Below, piece after piece: positions 27,956-39,900 of a DNA stretch of 64,000 nucleotides. The first letter of the stretch is position 1. Every line of letters starts with the position of its first letter. This stretch comes from Actinacidiphila yanglinensis. GTDB taxonomy: Bacteria > Actinomycetota > Actinomycetes > Streptomycetales > Streptomycetaceae. The stretch is taken from the NCBI RefSeq assembly GCF_900107965.1, contig NZ_FNVU01000001.1:248001-312000 (forward strand). The letters are read 5' to 3'. A program made the position numbers and the translations under genes. Below the pieces are notes generated by a model. That model saw only the letters and a program-made list of their open reading frames with translations. It was not told where the DNA came from and made no database searches.

Positions 27956-30900
27956 ATGAGTGGGGCAGCCACCGACGTGGCCGTCATCGGGATGGCCTGC
28001 CGCTTCCCCGGCGTGGGCGGCCCGGAGGAGTTCTGGCGCCTGCTGCTCGACGGCAGGTCGACCGTCGGCACGTTCCCCCTGTCCCGGCGGGCCGGCGCGC
28101 AGCCCGCCCCCCACCCGGACGCCGCGACCGTGGCCGCGGGGTCGTTCTTCGACGCCGTCGACGGCTTCGACGCGGAGTTCTTCGGCGCCGGCCCGGCCGA
28201 GGCGGCCGCCATGGACCCCGTGCAGCGGCTCGGGCTGGAGCTCGCCTGGGAGGCCGTCGAGGACGCGCGCGTCCCGGCGGCCGCGCTCGCCGGCCGCGCG
28301 ATCGACGTCCTGGTCGGTGCCGCGCCCTCCGGCTACGACGTGCTGCGCCGGCTGTCGGGCAGCGACCGCGACGACCACTACGCCGCCCTCGGGTCGAGCG
28401 GCGCGCTGATCGCCAACCGGATCTCGCACCTGCTCGACGTCCGCGGCATGAGCCTGTGCGCGGACTCGGGCCAGTCCTCCTCCCTGGTGTCGCTCGCGCT
28501 GGCCTGCGACCGGATCCGCGGCGGCACGGTCGACATGGCGATCGTGGGCGGCGTGAACCTGATCGTCGACCCGGAGGCGGGGCTCGGCCTGGCCAACCTG
28601 GGCGCCCTCTCGCCCGACGGGCGCTGCTTCACCTTCGACGAGCGCGCCAGCGGGTTCGTCCGCGGCGAGGGCGGCGCGTTCGTGGTGCTGAAGCGGTCGG
28701 ACCTCGCCGTCGCAGACGGCGACCACGTCTACGCGGTGGTGCGCGGCTGGAGTGTCGGCAGCGGCGGGGCGTCCGCGCGGATGCCCGACCCCAGCCCCGG
28801 CGCGCAGGCGGCGACCGTGCTGTCCGCGCTGGAGCGCTCCGGCGTCCCGTTCGACACGGTGGACTACGTCGAGGCGCACGGCACCGGCACCCGGGTCGGC
28901 GACCCGGCCGAGATCGCCGGCCTGCGCGAGGTGTTCCGGACGACCGGGCGCAGCCGCCCGCTGGCGATCGGCTCGGCGAAGACGAACGTCGGGCACCTCG
29001 AACCGGCCGCGGGGATCGTCGGCTTCGTGAAGGCGGCCCTGTGCGTGGAGCGGGCCCGGCTGGTCCCGCACCTGAACTTCCGGGCCGCGAACCCCGCCAT
29101 CCCGGACTTCCCGCGGGACTTCGACGTCCCCCGGGCGCCGCGGCCCTGGCCGGACACATCCGGCCGGCCGCGGCGGGCGGGCGTCTCCGCGTTCGGCCTG
29201 GGCGGCACCAACGCCCATGTGGTCCTGGAGCAGGCACCTGACGCGCGGCCCGAACCCTCCTCCGCCGAGACGGAGTCGGCCCCCGCGGTCGCTTCCGGGG
29301 TGGTGCCGTGGGTGCTGTCGGCGCGCACGGAGCCGGCCCTGCGCGAGCAGGCCGCGCGGTTGCGTGACCGCCTGGCCGCGGACGCGTCGCTGACGGCGGC
29401 CGAGGTGGGATACGCGCTGGCCACCACGCGGTCGGCGTTCGCGCACCGGGCGGTGGTGCTCGGCAGCGGCCGGGACGACGCGCTGGCCGGTCTCGACGTG
29501 CTGGCGGCCGGCGGCGACGCGGCGCGGGTGGTCCGCGGGGCGGCCTCGGCGCCGACGGGTCCTGTGGTCTTCGTCTTCCCCGGCCAGGGATCCCAATGGG
29601 CGGGCATGGGACGGCGGTTGTACGCGGAGTCACCGGTCTTCGCGGAGGCGGTCGAGGCGTGCGCGCGGGCACTGGACCCATGGCTGGACTGGTCGCTGGT
29701 GGACGTGCTGACCGGCGCGGAGTCGGCCGCCTCCCTGGAGCACCGCGACGACGTGGTCCAGCCGGCGCTGTTCGCGATGATGGTGTCCCTGGCCCGGGTG
29801 TGGCGGTCGCTGGGCGTGGTCCCCGACGCGGTGGTGGGCCACTCGCAGGGCGAGATCGCCGCGGCCTGCGTGGCGGGCGCGCTCTCGCTGGAGGACGCGG
29901 CCCGGATCGTCGCCCTGCGCAGCAAGGTGCTGACCGATCTGGCCGGCCTGGGCGGGATGAACGCCGTCTCCGCGCCGCTGGACTGGGTCGAGGAACGCGT
30001 CGCGCGCTGGCCCGGGCGGCTCTCGGTGGCCGCGGTGAACGGGCCCGGCTCGGTGGTGATCTCCGGGGACCTCGAAGCGCTGGACGGGTTCGCCGCGATG
30101 GCGGCGGGCGACGGGGTGCGGGTGCGGCGGGTCAGGATCGCCTACGCGTCGCACTCCCACCAGGTCGAACGCATCCGTGACCGGGTGCTGGAGGCCGCCG
30201 CGGATGTGGTGCCCGCGAGGACGGCGGTGGCGTTCCACTCCACCGTCACCGGCGGGGTGCTCGACCCCCAACTGCTCGGCAGCTCGTACTGGTACGACAA
30301 CCTCCGCTCCAAGGTGCGCTTCGGCGAGGTGGTGGAGCAGCTGATGCGCGCACCCGGCGGCGCGTTCGTGGAGGTCAGCCCGCACCCGGTGCTCGCGGTG
30401 GCGATGGAGGAGACCGCCGACACGCTGACCACCTCGCCGGTGCTCGTCGGCACCCTGCACAAGGACGACGGGAGCGCGGGCCGGATCCTGGCCTCGCTGG
30501 CCGAACTCCACGTGCGGGGCGTGCCGGTGGACTGGAAGGCGCCGTTCGCCGCGCACCGGCCGCCTCGGATCGGCCTGCCGACGTACGCGTTCCAGCGGCA
30601 GCCGTACTGGCTGGCCGCGCCCGACGACACGCACACGACGATCCCGGCCCCGGGCTCCTTCGCAGGCGGGGGAGGCAGCGCCGCGCACCGGCCCGCCGTG
30701 CCCAACGCTCTTGCGGCGGAGCTGAGTTCGGAACGGTCGGTCCTCGCGCTGGTGTGCGCCGAGACGGCGGCGGTGCTGAGCGCGACGGACGCGGACGCGG
30801 AGGACCTGACCGGCGACGACCTCGCGGCACGGGCCACCGAGACCTTCAAGGACCTGGGATTCGAGTCGTCGATGGCGGTGCGGCTGCGCAACCGGCTCAC

Positions 30901-31099
30901 CGCGGCGGTGGGCGTGCGCCTCCCGGCCACCGTGGCCTTCACCCATCCCACGCCGCAGCGGCTCGGCCGCCACCTGTTCTCCCTCCTGGAACCGCCGGCG
31001 CCCGCCGCCGCCCCGGAGCCCGCGGAGGAGCCGCGTCCGGCCGGCCCAGCCGGCGGCGACGACGAGCTGTACGCACTGATCGACCGCGGTTACGTCTAG
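27956..31099 (+). CDS. Type I PKS loading module: KSQ-AT-ACP
   Basis: A 1047-residue loading protein. The ketosynthase-like domain (8-430) has DSGQSSSL near residue 170 in place of the usual DTACSSSL, so Gln replaces the active-site Cys. This is the hallmark of KSQ domains, which decarboxylate malonyl-type groups to make the starter. The AT (about 535-830) has [10 protein letters not shown] near 628 and YASH near 729, the methylmalonyl signature, so the starter is predicted to be propionate. The ACP motif is LGFESSMAV near 970. ATG 27956 has GGAAGGGG at ideal spacing. There is no N-terminal docking helix, as expected for a first module. It lies 70 nt behind the shuttle gene without a terminator and begins the PKS line in gene order. 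Confidence 0.95.
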   Translation: MSGAATDVAVIGMACRFPGVGGPEEFWRLLLDGRSTVGTFPLSRRAGAQPAPHPDAATVAAGSFFDAVDGFDAEFFGAGPAEAAAMDPVQRLGLELAWEAVEDARVPAAALAGRAIDVLVGAAPSGYDVLRRLSGSDRDDHYAALGSSGALIANRISHLLDVRGMSLCADSGQSSSLVSLALACDRIRGGTVDMAIVGGVNLIVDPEAGLGLANLGALSPDGRCFTFDERASGFVRGEGGAFVVLKRSDLAVADGDHVYAVVRGWSVGSGGASARMPDPSPGAQAATVLSALERSGVPFDTVDYVEAHGTGTRVGDPAEIAGLREVFRTTGRSRPLAIGSAKTNVGHLEPAAGIVGFVKAALCVERARLVPHLNFRAANPAIPDFPRDFDVPRAPRPWPDTSGRPRRAGVSAFGLGGTNAHVVLEQAPDARPEPSSAETESAPAVASGVVPWVLSARTEPALREQAARLRDRLAADASLTAAEVGYALATTRSAFAHRAVVLGSGRDDALAGLDVLAAGGDAARVVRGAASAPTGPVVFVFPGQGSQWAGMGRRLYAESPVFAEAVEACARALDPWLDWSLVDVLTGAESAASLEHRDDVVQPALFAMMVSLARVWRSLGVVPDAVVGHSQGEIAAACVAGALSLEDAARIVALRSKVLTDLAGLGGMNAVSAPLDWVEERVARWPGRLSVAAVNGPGSVVISGDLEALDGFAAMAAGDGVRVRRVRIAYASHSHQVERIRDRVLEAAADVVPARTAVAFHSTVTGGVLDPQLLGSSYWYDNLRSKVRFGEVVEQLMRAPGGAFVEVSPHPVLAVAMEETADTLTTSPVLVGTLHKDDGSAGRILASLAELHVRGVPVDWKAPFAAHRPPRIGLPTYAFQRQPYWLAAPDDTHTTIPAPGSFAGGGGSAAHRPAVPNALAAELSSERSVLALVCAETAAVLSATDADAEDLTGDDLAARATETFKDLGFESSMAVRLRNRLTAAVGVRLPATVAFTHPTPQRLGRHLFSLLEPPAPAAAPEPAEEPRPAGPAGGDDELYALIDRGYV

Positions 31100-31155
31100 T
31101 TCCGGCCACGGCACTGGCCGCTCTTCTTTCGCACCGACCTTTGGGAGAGGCACTC

Positions 31156-34100
31156 GTGGAGGATGTCGACAAGCTCCGTTCCTACCTGCGACGCGCCGTC
31201 GGCGATGCGCGGGCGCTGCGCGAGCGGGTGCGCGAGCTGGAGGAGTCCGCCCGCGAGCCGATCGCGGTCGTGGGCGTGGGGTGCCGCTTCCCGGGTGGGG
31301 TGACGTCCCCCGAAGGGCTGTGGGGGGTGGTGTCCGGCGGGGTGGACGCGATGGGCGGCTTCCCGCTGGACCGCGGCTGGGACGTGGAGGCGGTGTACGA
31401 CCCGGACCCGGAGGCGCGCGGGAAGACCTACACCCGCTCGGGCGGATTCCTGCCGGATCTCGCGGAGTTCGACGCCGCCTTCTTCGGGATCAGCCCGCGC
31501 GAGGCGCTGGCGATGGACCCGCAGCAGCGGTTGATGCTGGAGACGTCGTGGGAGGCGCTGGAGCGGGCGGGCATCGACCCGGCCGGGTTGCGGGGGTCGT
31601 CGACGGGGGTGTTCACCGGGATCTACGCGGTGGACTACGGCCCGCGGCTGGGCGGCGGTTCGGCCGCTGAGGTGGAGGGTTTCGCGATCGCGGGGACGTA
31701 CACCAGCGTGGCCTCGGGCCGGGTGGCGTACGTCCTGGGGCTGGAAGGTCCCGCGGTGTCGGTGGACACCGCGTGCTCCTCGTCGCTGGTCGCCGTCCAC
31801 CAGGCCGTGCGGTCCCTGCGTGCGGGAGAGACGAGCCTGGCGCTGGCCGGCGGGGTGGCGGCGCTGCCGACCCCGGGGATGTTCGTGGAGGTCGCCCGGC
31901 AGCGGGGCCTGTCGGCCGACGGGCGGTGCAAGTCGTTCGCGGAGGAGGCCGACGGAACCGGCTGGGGCGAGGGCGCGGGCGTGCTGGTGCTGGAGCGGCT
32001 GTCGGACGCCCGCCGCAACAACCGCCGGATCCTCGCGGTGATCCGCGGCTCGGCGATCAACCAGGACGGCGCGTCCAACGGGTTGACCGCGCCGAGCGAG
32101 CTCGCCCAGCAGCGGGTCATCCGGGCGGCGGTGGCCGACGCGGGGCTGCCGCTCGGCGCGGTGGACGCGGTGGAGGCCCACGGGACCGGCACGAAGCTGG
32201 GCGACCCGATCGAGGCGGAGGCGCTGCTGGCCACCTACGGGCAGGAGCGGGAGGGCGGCAGCCCGCTCTGGCTGGGCTCGTTGAAGTCGAACATCGGGCA
32301 CACGCAGGCGGCCGCGGGCGTCGGCGGGGTGATCAAGATGATCATGGCGATGCGGCACGGGGTGCTGCCCAGGACGCTGCACGCCGCGCACCCCTCGACA
32401 CATGTGGACTGGTCGTCGGGTGCGGTGGAGTTGCTGAACGAGGCGAGGCCCTGGCCGAGCAGCCCGGGACGACCGCGGCGGGCGGGCGTGTCGTCCTTCG
32501 GGGTCAGCGGGACGAACGCGCACCTCATCCTGGAGGAGGCGCCGGAGGAGGCGCCCGAGGACACCTCCGGCACCGAGCCCGGGTCCGAGCCCGAGGCAAC
32601 TCCCGGGACCGCTTCCGAGTCCGTGGCTCCCGGGACCGGCCGGGTGACGGGCGGCGCCCCCGCCGCGGTGCCGTGGGTGCTGTCGGCCCGGTCCGCGGAC
32701 GCGCTGCGCGCCCAGGTGCTGCGGCTGCGCGACAGCGTGGCGGCGGACCCGGACCTGCCGGTCGAGGGTGTCGGGCACGCGCTCGTGGCGACCCGCTCGC
32801 TGTTCGAGCACCGCCAGGTGGTGGTCGGCGCGGACCGCGAAGCGCTGCTCGCCGGGCTGACCGCCGTGGTCGAGGGGGACCGGAGCTTCGCCGGTGCCGT
32901 GGCCGGAGCGGCACGGCCGGTGGGCAGGACGGTGTTCGTCTTCCCCGGGCAGGGCGGCCAGTGGGTCGGCATGGGGCGGGAGTTGTGGGACACCTGCCCG
33001 GTGTTCGCCGAGCAGGTGCGGGCCTGCGCCGAGGCGCTGGAGCCGTGGACGGACTGGTCGTTGATCGACACCCTGTGCGGGGGGCCGGAGGCGGCCGACG
33101 TCGACCGGATCGAGGTCGTGCAGCCGCTGCTGTTCGCGGTGATGGTGTCGCTCGCCAGGGTGTGGCGCGCGCTGGGAGTGGAACCGGACGCGGTGATCGG
33201 CCACTCCCAGGGCGAGATCGCCGCGGCCTGCGCGGCCGGCGCCCTGAGCCTGGCGGACGGCGCCAAGATCGTGGCGCTGCGGTCCGCGATGCTGGCCACA
33301 CTCACGCAGGACGGTGGCATGGCCGGGATCGTGCTCCCCGCCGACCGGGTACGGGAACTGCTCGCGCGGACCGGGTCCCGGGCGGTGATCGCGGCCGTCA
33401 ACGGGCCGTACTCGACCACCGTCGCGGGCGAGGCCGAGGCCGTCCGGGAACTGGTCGCGGCCTGCGAGGCCGAGGGGGTCCGCGCCCGCTGGATCCCGGC
33501 CAGCGTGCCCGGGCACTCCCCGCTGATGGACCGCTTCGAGACCCGGCTGCTGGACGAGCTGGGCCGGATCACCCCGCTGCCGACCGCGGTGGAGTTCCAC
33601 TCGACGGTGACCGGGGGGCGGATCGACACCGCGGAGCTGGACGCGGCCTACTGGTTCCGCAACATGCGCGAACCGGTCCGGTTCGAGGCGACGATGGAGG
33701 GGCTGCTCGCCGCGGACTACCGCGCGTTCGTCGAGGTCAGCCCGCATCCGCTGCTCATGGTGAACATCCAGCAGATGCTCGACACCGCCGCGGGCGCCGG
33801 CGGCGCCCCCGGTGTCGCGGTCGGTACGCTGCGCCGCGGCGACGGCGGGCTCGCCCGCCTGTACCGGTCCGCGGCCGAGGTCTTCGTGGCGGGCGTCGAC
33901 GTGTCCTGGCGGGCGGCGTTCCCGGACCAGGGCGGCCCGTGGGTCGAGTTGCCGACCTATGCCTTCCAGCGGCAGCGCTACTGGCTGAACACGCCTCAGG
34001 AGGGCGGCGTCGCCGGCATGTCGGACCACCCGCTGCTGGACGTCGTGATCGACCTGCCCGACGACGGGGAGCACGGCGGCGTGGTGGCGGGCGGCCGGCT

Positions 34101-36915
34101 GTCGCTGGAGCGCCACCCGTGGCTCGCCGACCACGTGGTCCACGGCGCCGTCCTGGTGCCCGCGGCCGTGCTGATGGAGATGGCGGCATGGGCGGCGCAC
34201 CGTACCGGGGGCGACGTCGTCGACGAACTCACCCTGGAGACACCGCTGGTGCTGTCCCGGCAGGCCGCTCGCGAGATCCGCGTCATGGTCGACGGCAAGC
34301 GCGGGCTCAGCGTGCACTCGCGGGCCGAGGGCGAGGACGGCTGGACGCGGAACGCCGTGGGAGCCGTCGGTTCCGACACCTCCACCCGGGGAGCCCGCGC
34401 GGAGGACTGGCTCGTCTCGTGGCCCCCACCGGGCGCGGACGAGGTGCCGTTCGAGGACGTGTACGCCGGGTCGGCCGCCCTCGGCTTCGCGTACGGGCCC
34501 GCCTTCCGCGGCCTGAAGCGGGTGTGGCGCCACGACGGTGCCGCGTTCGCGGAGGTGGAGCTGCCGGCTCCCGGCGGCACGGCCCAGGGCCGCTTCCTGC
34601 TCCACCCGGCGCTGCTGCAGGCCGCGTTGCTCCCGGCCGGCCTCGGCGGGAGCAACGACGAAGCCCGGCCGGGCGCCGGGCTGCCCTTCCGCTGCACGCG
34701 GCTCCGGGTCGACTCCGTGGCAGGGGCCGGGACGAGCGGGTCGACGGGGCCGGGCGTGCTGCGCGTGCGGCTGGCTCCCGCGGGGGAGGACGCGCTGTCC
34801 GTGACCCTCGCCGACGGGAACGGCGCGCCCGTCGGTGGGGTCGCCGCCCTGAGCCTGCGGTCCGCGGACGCCGGGCAGCTCGCCGCCCTCGGCTTCGACC
34901 ACCAGGACGCGCTGTTCCAGGTGGACCAGGTGCCCGTCCCGGTCCGGCCCGAGGACCCCGCGGGCCCGTACGCGCTGCTGGGCGCCGCCGACGCCACCGC
35001 GTTCCTGGCGCGGGGCCGGACGATCCACGCCGGCCTCGGCGAACTCGCCGCCGCCGAGGGGCCGATCCCCCCGCTCGTCGTCGCCGGTGTGGACCGGGAC
35101 GGCGCGGGCGCCGGTGACACGCCTGCCGCCGTCGAGCGGACCGTGCACCGCGTGCTGCGGTGGACACGGGACTGGCTCTCCGACGACCGGTTCTCCGGCG
35201 CGCGCCTCGTCGTCGTGACCCGCGGGGCGGTCCAGGACGCGCGGTCCCCCGGCGCGGATCCCGTGGCGGCGGCGGTCTGGGGGTTCGTCCGGACCGTGCA
35301 GACCGAGAACCCGGGCCGGTTCACGCTCGTGGACACCGACGACCGGCCCGCCTCCCGCGCCCGCCTCCTCCCGGCGGTGCTGACCGGCGAGCCCCAACTG
35401 ACGCTCCGGGACGGCGTCGTGACCGTTCCCCGGCTGGCCCGCGTCCGGCGCGCACCGGCCCTCTCCGGTCGTCCGTTCGGCGGCGCGGAAGCCGCTCCCG
35501 GGTCCGGGGCCTTCTCCGGCACGGTCCTGATCACCGGCGGCGTCAGCGGCCTGGGGGCCCTGCTCGCCCGGCACCTCGTGGCGCGGCACGGGGTCGACCG
35601 GCTGCTGCTGACCAGCAGGCGGGGACCCGCCGCCCCGGCAGCCACAGGACTGCGCGAGGAGCTGAGCGCCGCGGGAGCCCATGTCGACGTGGTCGCCTGC
35701 GATGTGACGGACCGCGCGTCCGTCGCCGCGCTGATCGCCTCGGTACCCCAGGCCCACCCGCTGACGGCGGTGATCCACTGCGCGGCGGTGCTGGACGACG
35801 GGATCGTCGGGGCGCTGACCGAGGAGCGCGTCGACGCGGTGCTGGCGCCGAAGGTGCGCGGCGCCTGGTACCTGCACGAGCTGACCAGGGGGCTGGACCT
35901 CTCCGCCTTCGTGCTGTTCTCCTCGGTCACGAGCGTGCTCGGGATGGCGGGGCAGGCCAACTACGCGGCGGCCAACGCGTTCCTCAACGGGCTGGCGGCG
36001 GCCCGCCGCGCCGAGGGGCTGCCGGCCACCGCGCTGTGCTGGGGCCTGTGGGCCGAACGGACCGAGATGGGCGCCGCCTTGGCGGACATGGACGTCGTGC
36101 GCCTGCGGCGGCAGGGCCTGCAGCCGATGGCGTCGAACGAGGGGCTGGCGCTCTTCGACGCCGTGCTCGCGCGGGACGAGCCGGTGCTGGTGCCCGCGCG
36201 CCTGCACCTCGCGGCGCCCGGTGCGCCGCAGGCCGGCCCGGCCCCCTCACCGCTGCTGCGCGGGCTGATCGGGGCGCCCGGCGGTCCGGGCGGTTCCGGC
36301 GGCTCCACCGGTCCCGCCGGCTCCACCCGCCTCTCGGGAACCTCCGCCCTCTCGGGACCGGACCGCCCGGAGCCCGTCGAGGACGCACTCGTCCAGCAGG
36401 TCAGGTCGCTGCCCGCGGCCGACGCCGAGGCGCTGCTGCTGGACGCCGTCCGGACCCAGACGGCGCTCGTCCTGGGCCACGCCGACACCGGCCGGCTCGG
36501 TCCCGACGTGGCCTTCCGGGACCTGGGGATCGACTCCCTCACGGCGCTGGAACTGCGGAACAGGCTGGCGGCGGTGACCGGCCTGACCCTGCCCGCCACC
36601 CTCGCCTTCGACTTCCCGAACGCGGGCAGCCTCGCCCGGTCCCTGACCGCCCGGATGCACCCCGGGGCCGACACCGGCCCACGGTCCGCGGCCGACCTGC
36701 TGGCGAAGGAGATCGAAGCCCTGGGCGCCCGGCTGGAGGGCGCGTTCGCCGATCTCGCGGCGGACGACAGGTCCACCGTCTCCGCACTGCTCGGCGCGTT
36801 GCAGGGCCGGGTCCGCTCGATGGGGGGCGAGGGCTCACCGGACGGCATCGTCGACCGGATCGGTTCGGCATCAGCCGGCGAGCTTCTCTCGCTGCTGGAC
36901 AAAGAGCTCGGCTAG
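31156..36915 (+). CDS. Type I PKS extension module 1: KS-AT-DH(inactive)-KR-ACP
   Basis: A 1919-residue module from GTG 31156 (GGGAGAGG upstream). An N-terminal docking coil ([14 protein letters not shown]) precedes KS (DTACSSSL near 205, catalytic His motifs present). In AT (570-880), GHSQG is followed by VPGH where YASH or HAFH usually stands, so the extender is unusual. DH (950-1230) keeps HxxxGxxxxP near 992, but the second catalytic motif reads [10 protein letters not shown] near 1149 with Gln for Asp, so dehydration should fail. KR (1450-1640) has TGGVSGLG, the B-type LDD motif in AAVLDDG and the YAAAN catalytic region, so it should be active. ACP (LGIDSLTAL near 1791) and a C-terminal docking tail end the protein. 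Predicted output is a beta-hydroxy, alpha-substituted unit. Confidence 0.95.
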   Translation: MEDVDKLRSYLRRAVGDARALRERVRELEESAREPIAVVGVGCRFPGGVTSPEGLWGVVSGGVDAMGGFPLDRGWDVEAVYDPDPEARGKTYTRSGGFLPDLAEFDAAFFGISPREALAMDPQQRLMLETSWEALERAGIDPAGLRGSSTGVFTGIYAVDYGPRLGGGSAAEVEGFAIAGTYTSVASGRVAYVLGLEGPAVSVDTACSSSLVAVHQAVRSLRAGETSLALAGGVAALPTPGMFVEVARQRGLSADGRCKSFAEEADGTGWGEGAGVLVLERLSDARRNNRRILAVIRGSAINQDGASNGLTAPSELAQQRVIRAAVADAGLPLGAVDAVEAHGTGTKLGDPIEAEALLATYGQEREGGSPLWLGSLKSNIGHTQAAAGVGGVIKMIMAMRHGVLPRTLHAAHPSTHVDWSSGAVELLNEARPWPSSPGRPRRAGVSSFGVSGTNAHLILEEAPEEAPEDTSGTEPGSEPEATPGTASESVAPGTGRVTGGAPAAVPWVLSARSADALRAQVLRLRDSVAADPDLPVEGVGHALVATRSLFEHRQVVVGADREALLAGLTAVVEGDRSFAGAVAGAARPVGRTVFVFPGQGGQWVGMGRELWDTCPVFAEQVRACAEALEPWTDWSLIDTLCGGPEAADVDRIEVVQPLLFAVMVSLARVWRALGVEPDAVIGHSQGEIAAACAAGALSLADGAKIVALRSAMLATLTQDGGMAGIVLPADRVRELLARTGSRAVIAAVNGPYSTTVAGEAEAVRELVAACEAEGVRARWIPASVPGHSPLMDRFETRLLDELGRITPLPTAVEFHSTVTGGRIDTAELDAAYWFRNMREPVRFEATMEGLLAADYRAFVEVSPHPLLMVNIQQMLDTAAGAGGAPGVAVGTLRRGDGGLARLYRSAAEVFVAGVDVSWRAAFPDQGGPWVELPTYAFQRQRYWLNTPQEGGVAGMSDHPLLDVVIDLPDDGEHGGVVAGGRLSLERHPWLADHVVHGAVLVPAAVLMEMAAWAAHRTGGDVVDELTLETPLVLSRQAAREIRVMVDGKRGLSVHSRAEGEDGWTRNAVGAVGSDTSTRGARAEDWLVSWPPPGADEVPFEDVYAGSAALGFAYGPAFRGLKRVWRHDGAAFAEVELPAPGGTAQGRFLLHPALLQAALLPAGLGGSNDEARPGAGLPFRCTRLRVDSVAGAGTSGSTGPGVLRVRLAPAGEDALSVTLADGNGAPVGGVAALSLRSADAGQLAALGFDHQDALFQVDQVPVPVRPEDPAGPYALLGAADATAFLARGRTIHAGLGELAAAEGPIPPLVVAGVDRDGAGAGDTPAAVERTVHRVLRWTRDWLSDDRFSGARLVVVTRGAVQDARSPGADPVAAAVWGFVRTVQTENPGRFTLVDTDDRPASRARLLPAVLTGEPQLTLRDGVVTVPRLARVRRAPALSGRPFGGAEAAPGSGAFSGTVLITGGVSGLGALLARHLVARHGVDRLLLTSRRGPAAPAATGLREELSAAGAHVDVVACDVTDRASVAALIASVPQAHPLTAVIHCAAVLDDGIVGALTEERVDAVLAPKVRGAWYLHELTRGLDLSAFVLFSSVTSVLGMAGQANYAAANAFLNGLAAARRAEGLPATALCWGLWAERTEMGAALADMDVVRLRRQGLQPMASNEGLALFDAVLARDEPVLVPARLHLAAPGAPQAGPAPSPLLRGLIGAPGGPGGSGGSTGPAGSTRLSGTSALSGPDRPEPVEDALVQQVRSLPAADAEALLLDAVRTQTALVLGHADTGRLGPDVAFRDLGIDSLTALELRNRLAAVTGLTLPATLAFDFPNAGSLARSLTARMHPGADTGPRSAADLLAKEIEALGARLEGAFADLAADDRSTVSALLGALQGRVRSMGGEGSPDGIVDRIGSASAGELLSLLDKELG

Positions 36916-36924
36916 GGGAGAGCG

Positions 36925-39900
36925 ATGACACAGGACAACGACGCCGAACTTCTCGACTACCTCCGGCGGACGTCGATCGAGCTGATCGAGACACGGCAGC
37001 GGCTGCAGGACCTGACGGAGGCCGCGGCCGAGCCGATCGCGGTCGTGGGCGCCGCCTGCCGGTTCCCGGGCGGGGTGGCCACCCCGGAGGCGCTGTGGGA
37101 CCTGGTGGCGGCCGGCGGCGACGCGGTGTCGGACTTCCCGGACGACCGCAACTGGGACCTGGAGGCCCTGTACGACCCGGACCCGGACCACCCCAACACC
37201 TGCTCCTCCCGCTCCGGGGGATTCCTGTACGACGCGGGCGACTTCGACGCGGAGTTCTTCGGGATCAACCCGCGCGAGGCGCTCGCCGCGGACCCGCAGC
37301 AGCGGTTGCTGCTGGAGACCTCGTGGGAGTCCCTGGAGCGGGCCGGCATCGACCCGCAGACCCTGCGCGGCAGCAGCACCGGCGTCTTCGCGGGGATGGC
37401 GTACTTCGGCTACGGCAACCACCTCTTCACCCCCGAGGCCATCGCCGGCTACGGGCAGACCGGCGCCCTGCTGAGCATGGGCTCCGGGCGGGTGTCCTAC
37501 GCGCTGGGCCTGGAGGGCCCGGCGGTGTCGACCGACACCGCGTGCTCGTCGTCGCTGGTGGCGGTGCACCAGGCGGTGCAGTCCCTGCGACAGGGCGAGT
37601 GCACGCTGGCGCTGGCCGGCGGCGCCACCGTCATGGCGACCTCTCAGGTGCTGCGGGAGATGTCGCGGCAGCGGGGCCTGGCGGAGGACGGCCGGTGCAA
37701 GGCGTTCGCCGAGGCGGCCGACGGCACCGGGTTCTCCGAGGGCGCCGGGGTCCTGGTGCTGGAGCGGCTGTCGGACGCGCGCCGCAACGGGCGCCGGATC
37801 TGGGCGGTGATCCGCGGGTCGGCGATCAACCAGGACGGCGCGTCCAACGGGCAGACCGCGCCGAACGGTCCCGCGCAGCAACGGGTGATCCTCGCGGCGC
37901 TGGCCAACGCCCGGCTGCAGGCCGGCGAGGTGGACGCGGTGGAGGGCCACGGCACCGGCACCACGCTGGGCGATCCGATCGAGGCCCAGGCGGTGCTGGC
38001 CACCTACGGCCAGCGGCGGGACACCGAACGGCCCTTGTGGCTCGGCTCGTTGAAGTCTAACATCGGCCACGCGCAGGCGGCCGCGGGCGTCGGCGGGATG
38101 ATCAAGATGATCATGGCGATGCGGCACGGGGTGCTGCCCAGGACGCTGCACGTGGACCGCCCGTCGACGCATGTGGACTGGGCGGCCGGGGCGGTGGAGC
38201 TGCTGACCGAGGCCAGGCCGTGGCCGAGCGCCCCGGGACGGCCCCGGCGCGCGGGCGTGTCCGCCTTCGGCGCCAGCGGCACCAACGCGCACCTGATCCT
38301 GGAGCAGGCACCCGACGACGGGCCCGCGCCGGGCGCGGAGCAGGCGGCCGGAGCCGAAGCGGCGCCCGAGGACGGGGCGGCGCCCCGAGGTGGAGCGACG
38401 GTCGAAGAGGGCGCGGCCCGGCGGGTGTTCGGCGGCGCCGGGGCGCCGGTCCCGTGGGTCGTGTCGGCCCGGTCGGAGAGCGCGCTGCGGGCGCAGGCGG
38501 AGAAGCTGCGCGCCTTCGCCGCCGCCGAAACGGACCCGGATCCCACCGACGTCGGCTGGTCGCTGGTGTCGAGCCGGACCCGGTTCGATCACCGTGCGGT
38601 GGTGCTGGGCCGTGACCGGGACGAACTGCTGGGCGGCCTCGCCTCGTTGAGCGACGGCGGGGAGGCCGCGGGCGTCGTGCGCGGGACGGCCGCCGCGCTG
38701 GGCGGCGCCGTCCACCTGTTCCCGGGGCAGGGCACGCGGTGGGCGGGCCAGGCACGGCAGTTGTACGACGCCTTTCCGGTCTTCGCGGACAGCCTCGACG
38801 GGACCTGCGCGCGCTTCGACGCGCATCTCCCCTTCGCCCTGAGGCCGTTGCTGCTCTCCGACGCGCCCGAGGAGGCCGGGTCCGGCCGGACGGACATCGC
38901 GCAGCCGGCGTTGTTCGCCCTCCAGGTCGCGCGGTACCGGCTCCTCATGACGCTCTGCCGGCAGCCGAACCGGCTGATCGGCCACTCCGTCGGCGAGATC
39001 GCCGCCGCCCACGTGTCCGGAGCGCTGGACCTGGACAGCGCGACCCGCCTCGTGGCCGCGCGCGGGCGGCTCATGCAGACGGTCGGCGCGCAGGGCGGGA
39101 TGCTCGCGGTCCGCGCCTCGGAGGAGGCGGTGACCGCCCTGCTCGGCGGGTACGACGGCATCGGTGTCGGCGCCGTCAACGGCCCGGAGTCGGTGGTGGT
39201 CTCGGGCCTGCGCGAGGAACTCCTGGCCCTGCGCGACCGGTTCGTCGCGGCCGGCACCTCGGCGAAGCTGCTCGACGTCGGCCACGCGTTCCACTCGCCG
39301 CTGATGGAACCGATCCTGGACGACTTCGCGGCGGCGATCGGCACGCTGTCAGGAGGCGAGCCGGCCGTCCCCGTCGTCTCCTCGCGCACCGGGCGCCCGG
39401 TCACCCGCGAGGAGCTGACCTCCACCGACCACTGGGTGCGCCACGTGCGCGAACCGGTCCGCTTCGCCGCCGCGGTCGCGCACGCGCGTGCGGCCGGCGG
39501 CAGCCTCTTCCTCGACGTGGGCCCGGGATCGACACTGGCCCCGATCGTCAAGGACGGCTTCGCCGCCCAGGGGGCCGACGACGCCGTGGTGGTCTCCACC
39601 GCGCGCCGTGACCGCGGCGCGGCGGAGGCGCTGGTCGGTGCCCTCGCCCAACTGCACGTCAGGGGCGAGGACGTGGACTGGGCGGCCCTGTTCGGGGCGC
39701 GCCCGCAGGTGGACCTCCCGACGTACGCGTTCCAGCGGCAGCGGTACTGGCTGGACTTCGTGTCCGGCGCGGGGGCGGCGGACGTCGGCTCCGCGGGGCT
39801 GTCCTCCGCCGGGCACCCGCTGCTGGGTGCGGTGGTGGACCATCCGGGCACCGACGAGGTGGTGTTCACCGGACTGTGGTCCCTGCGGACCCACGGCTGG

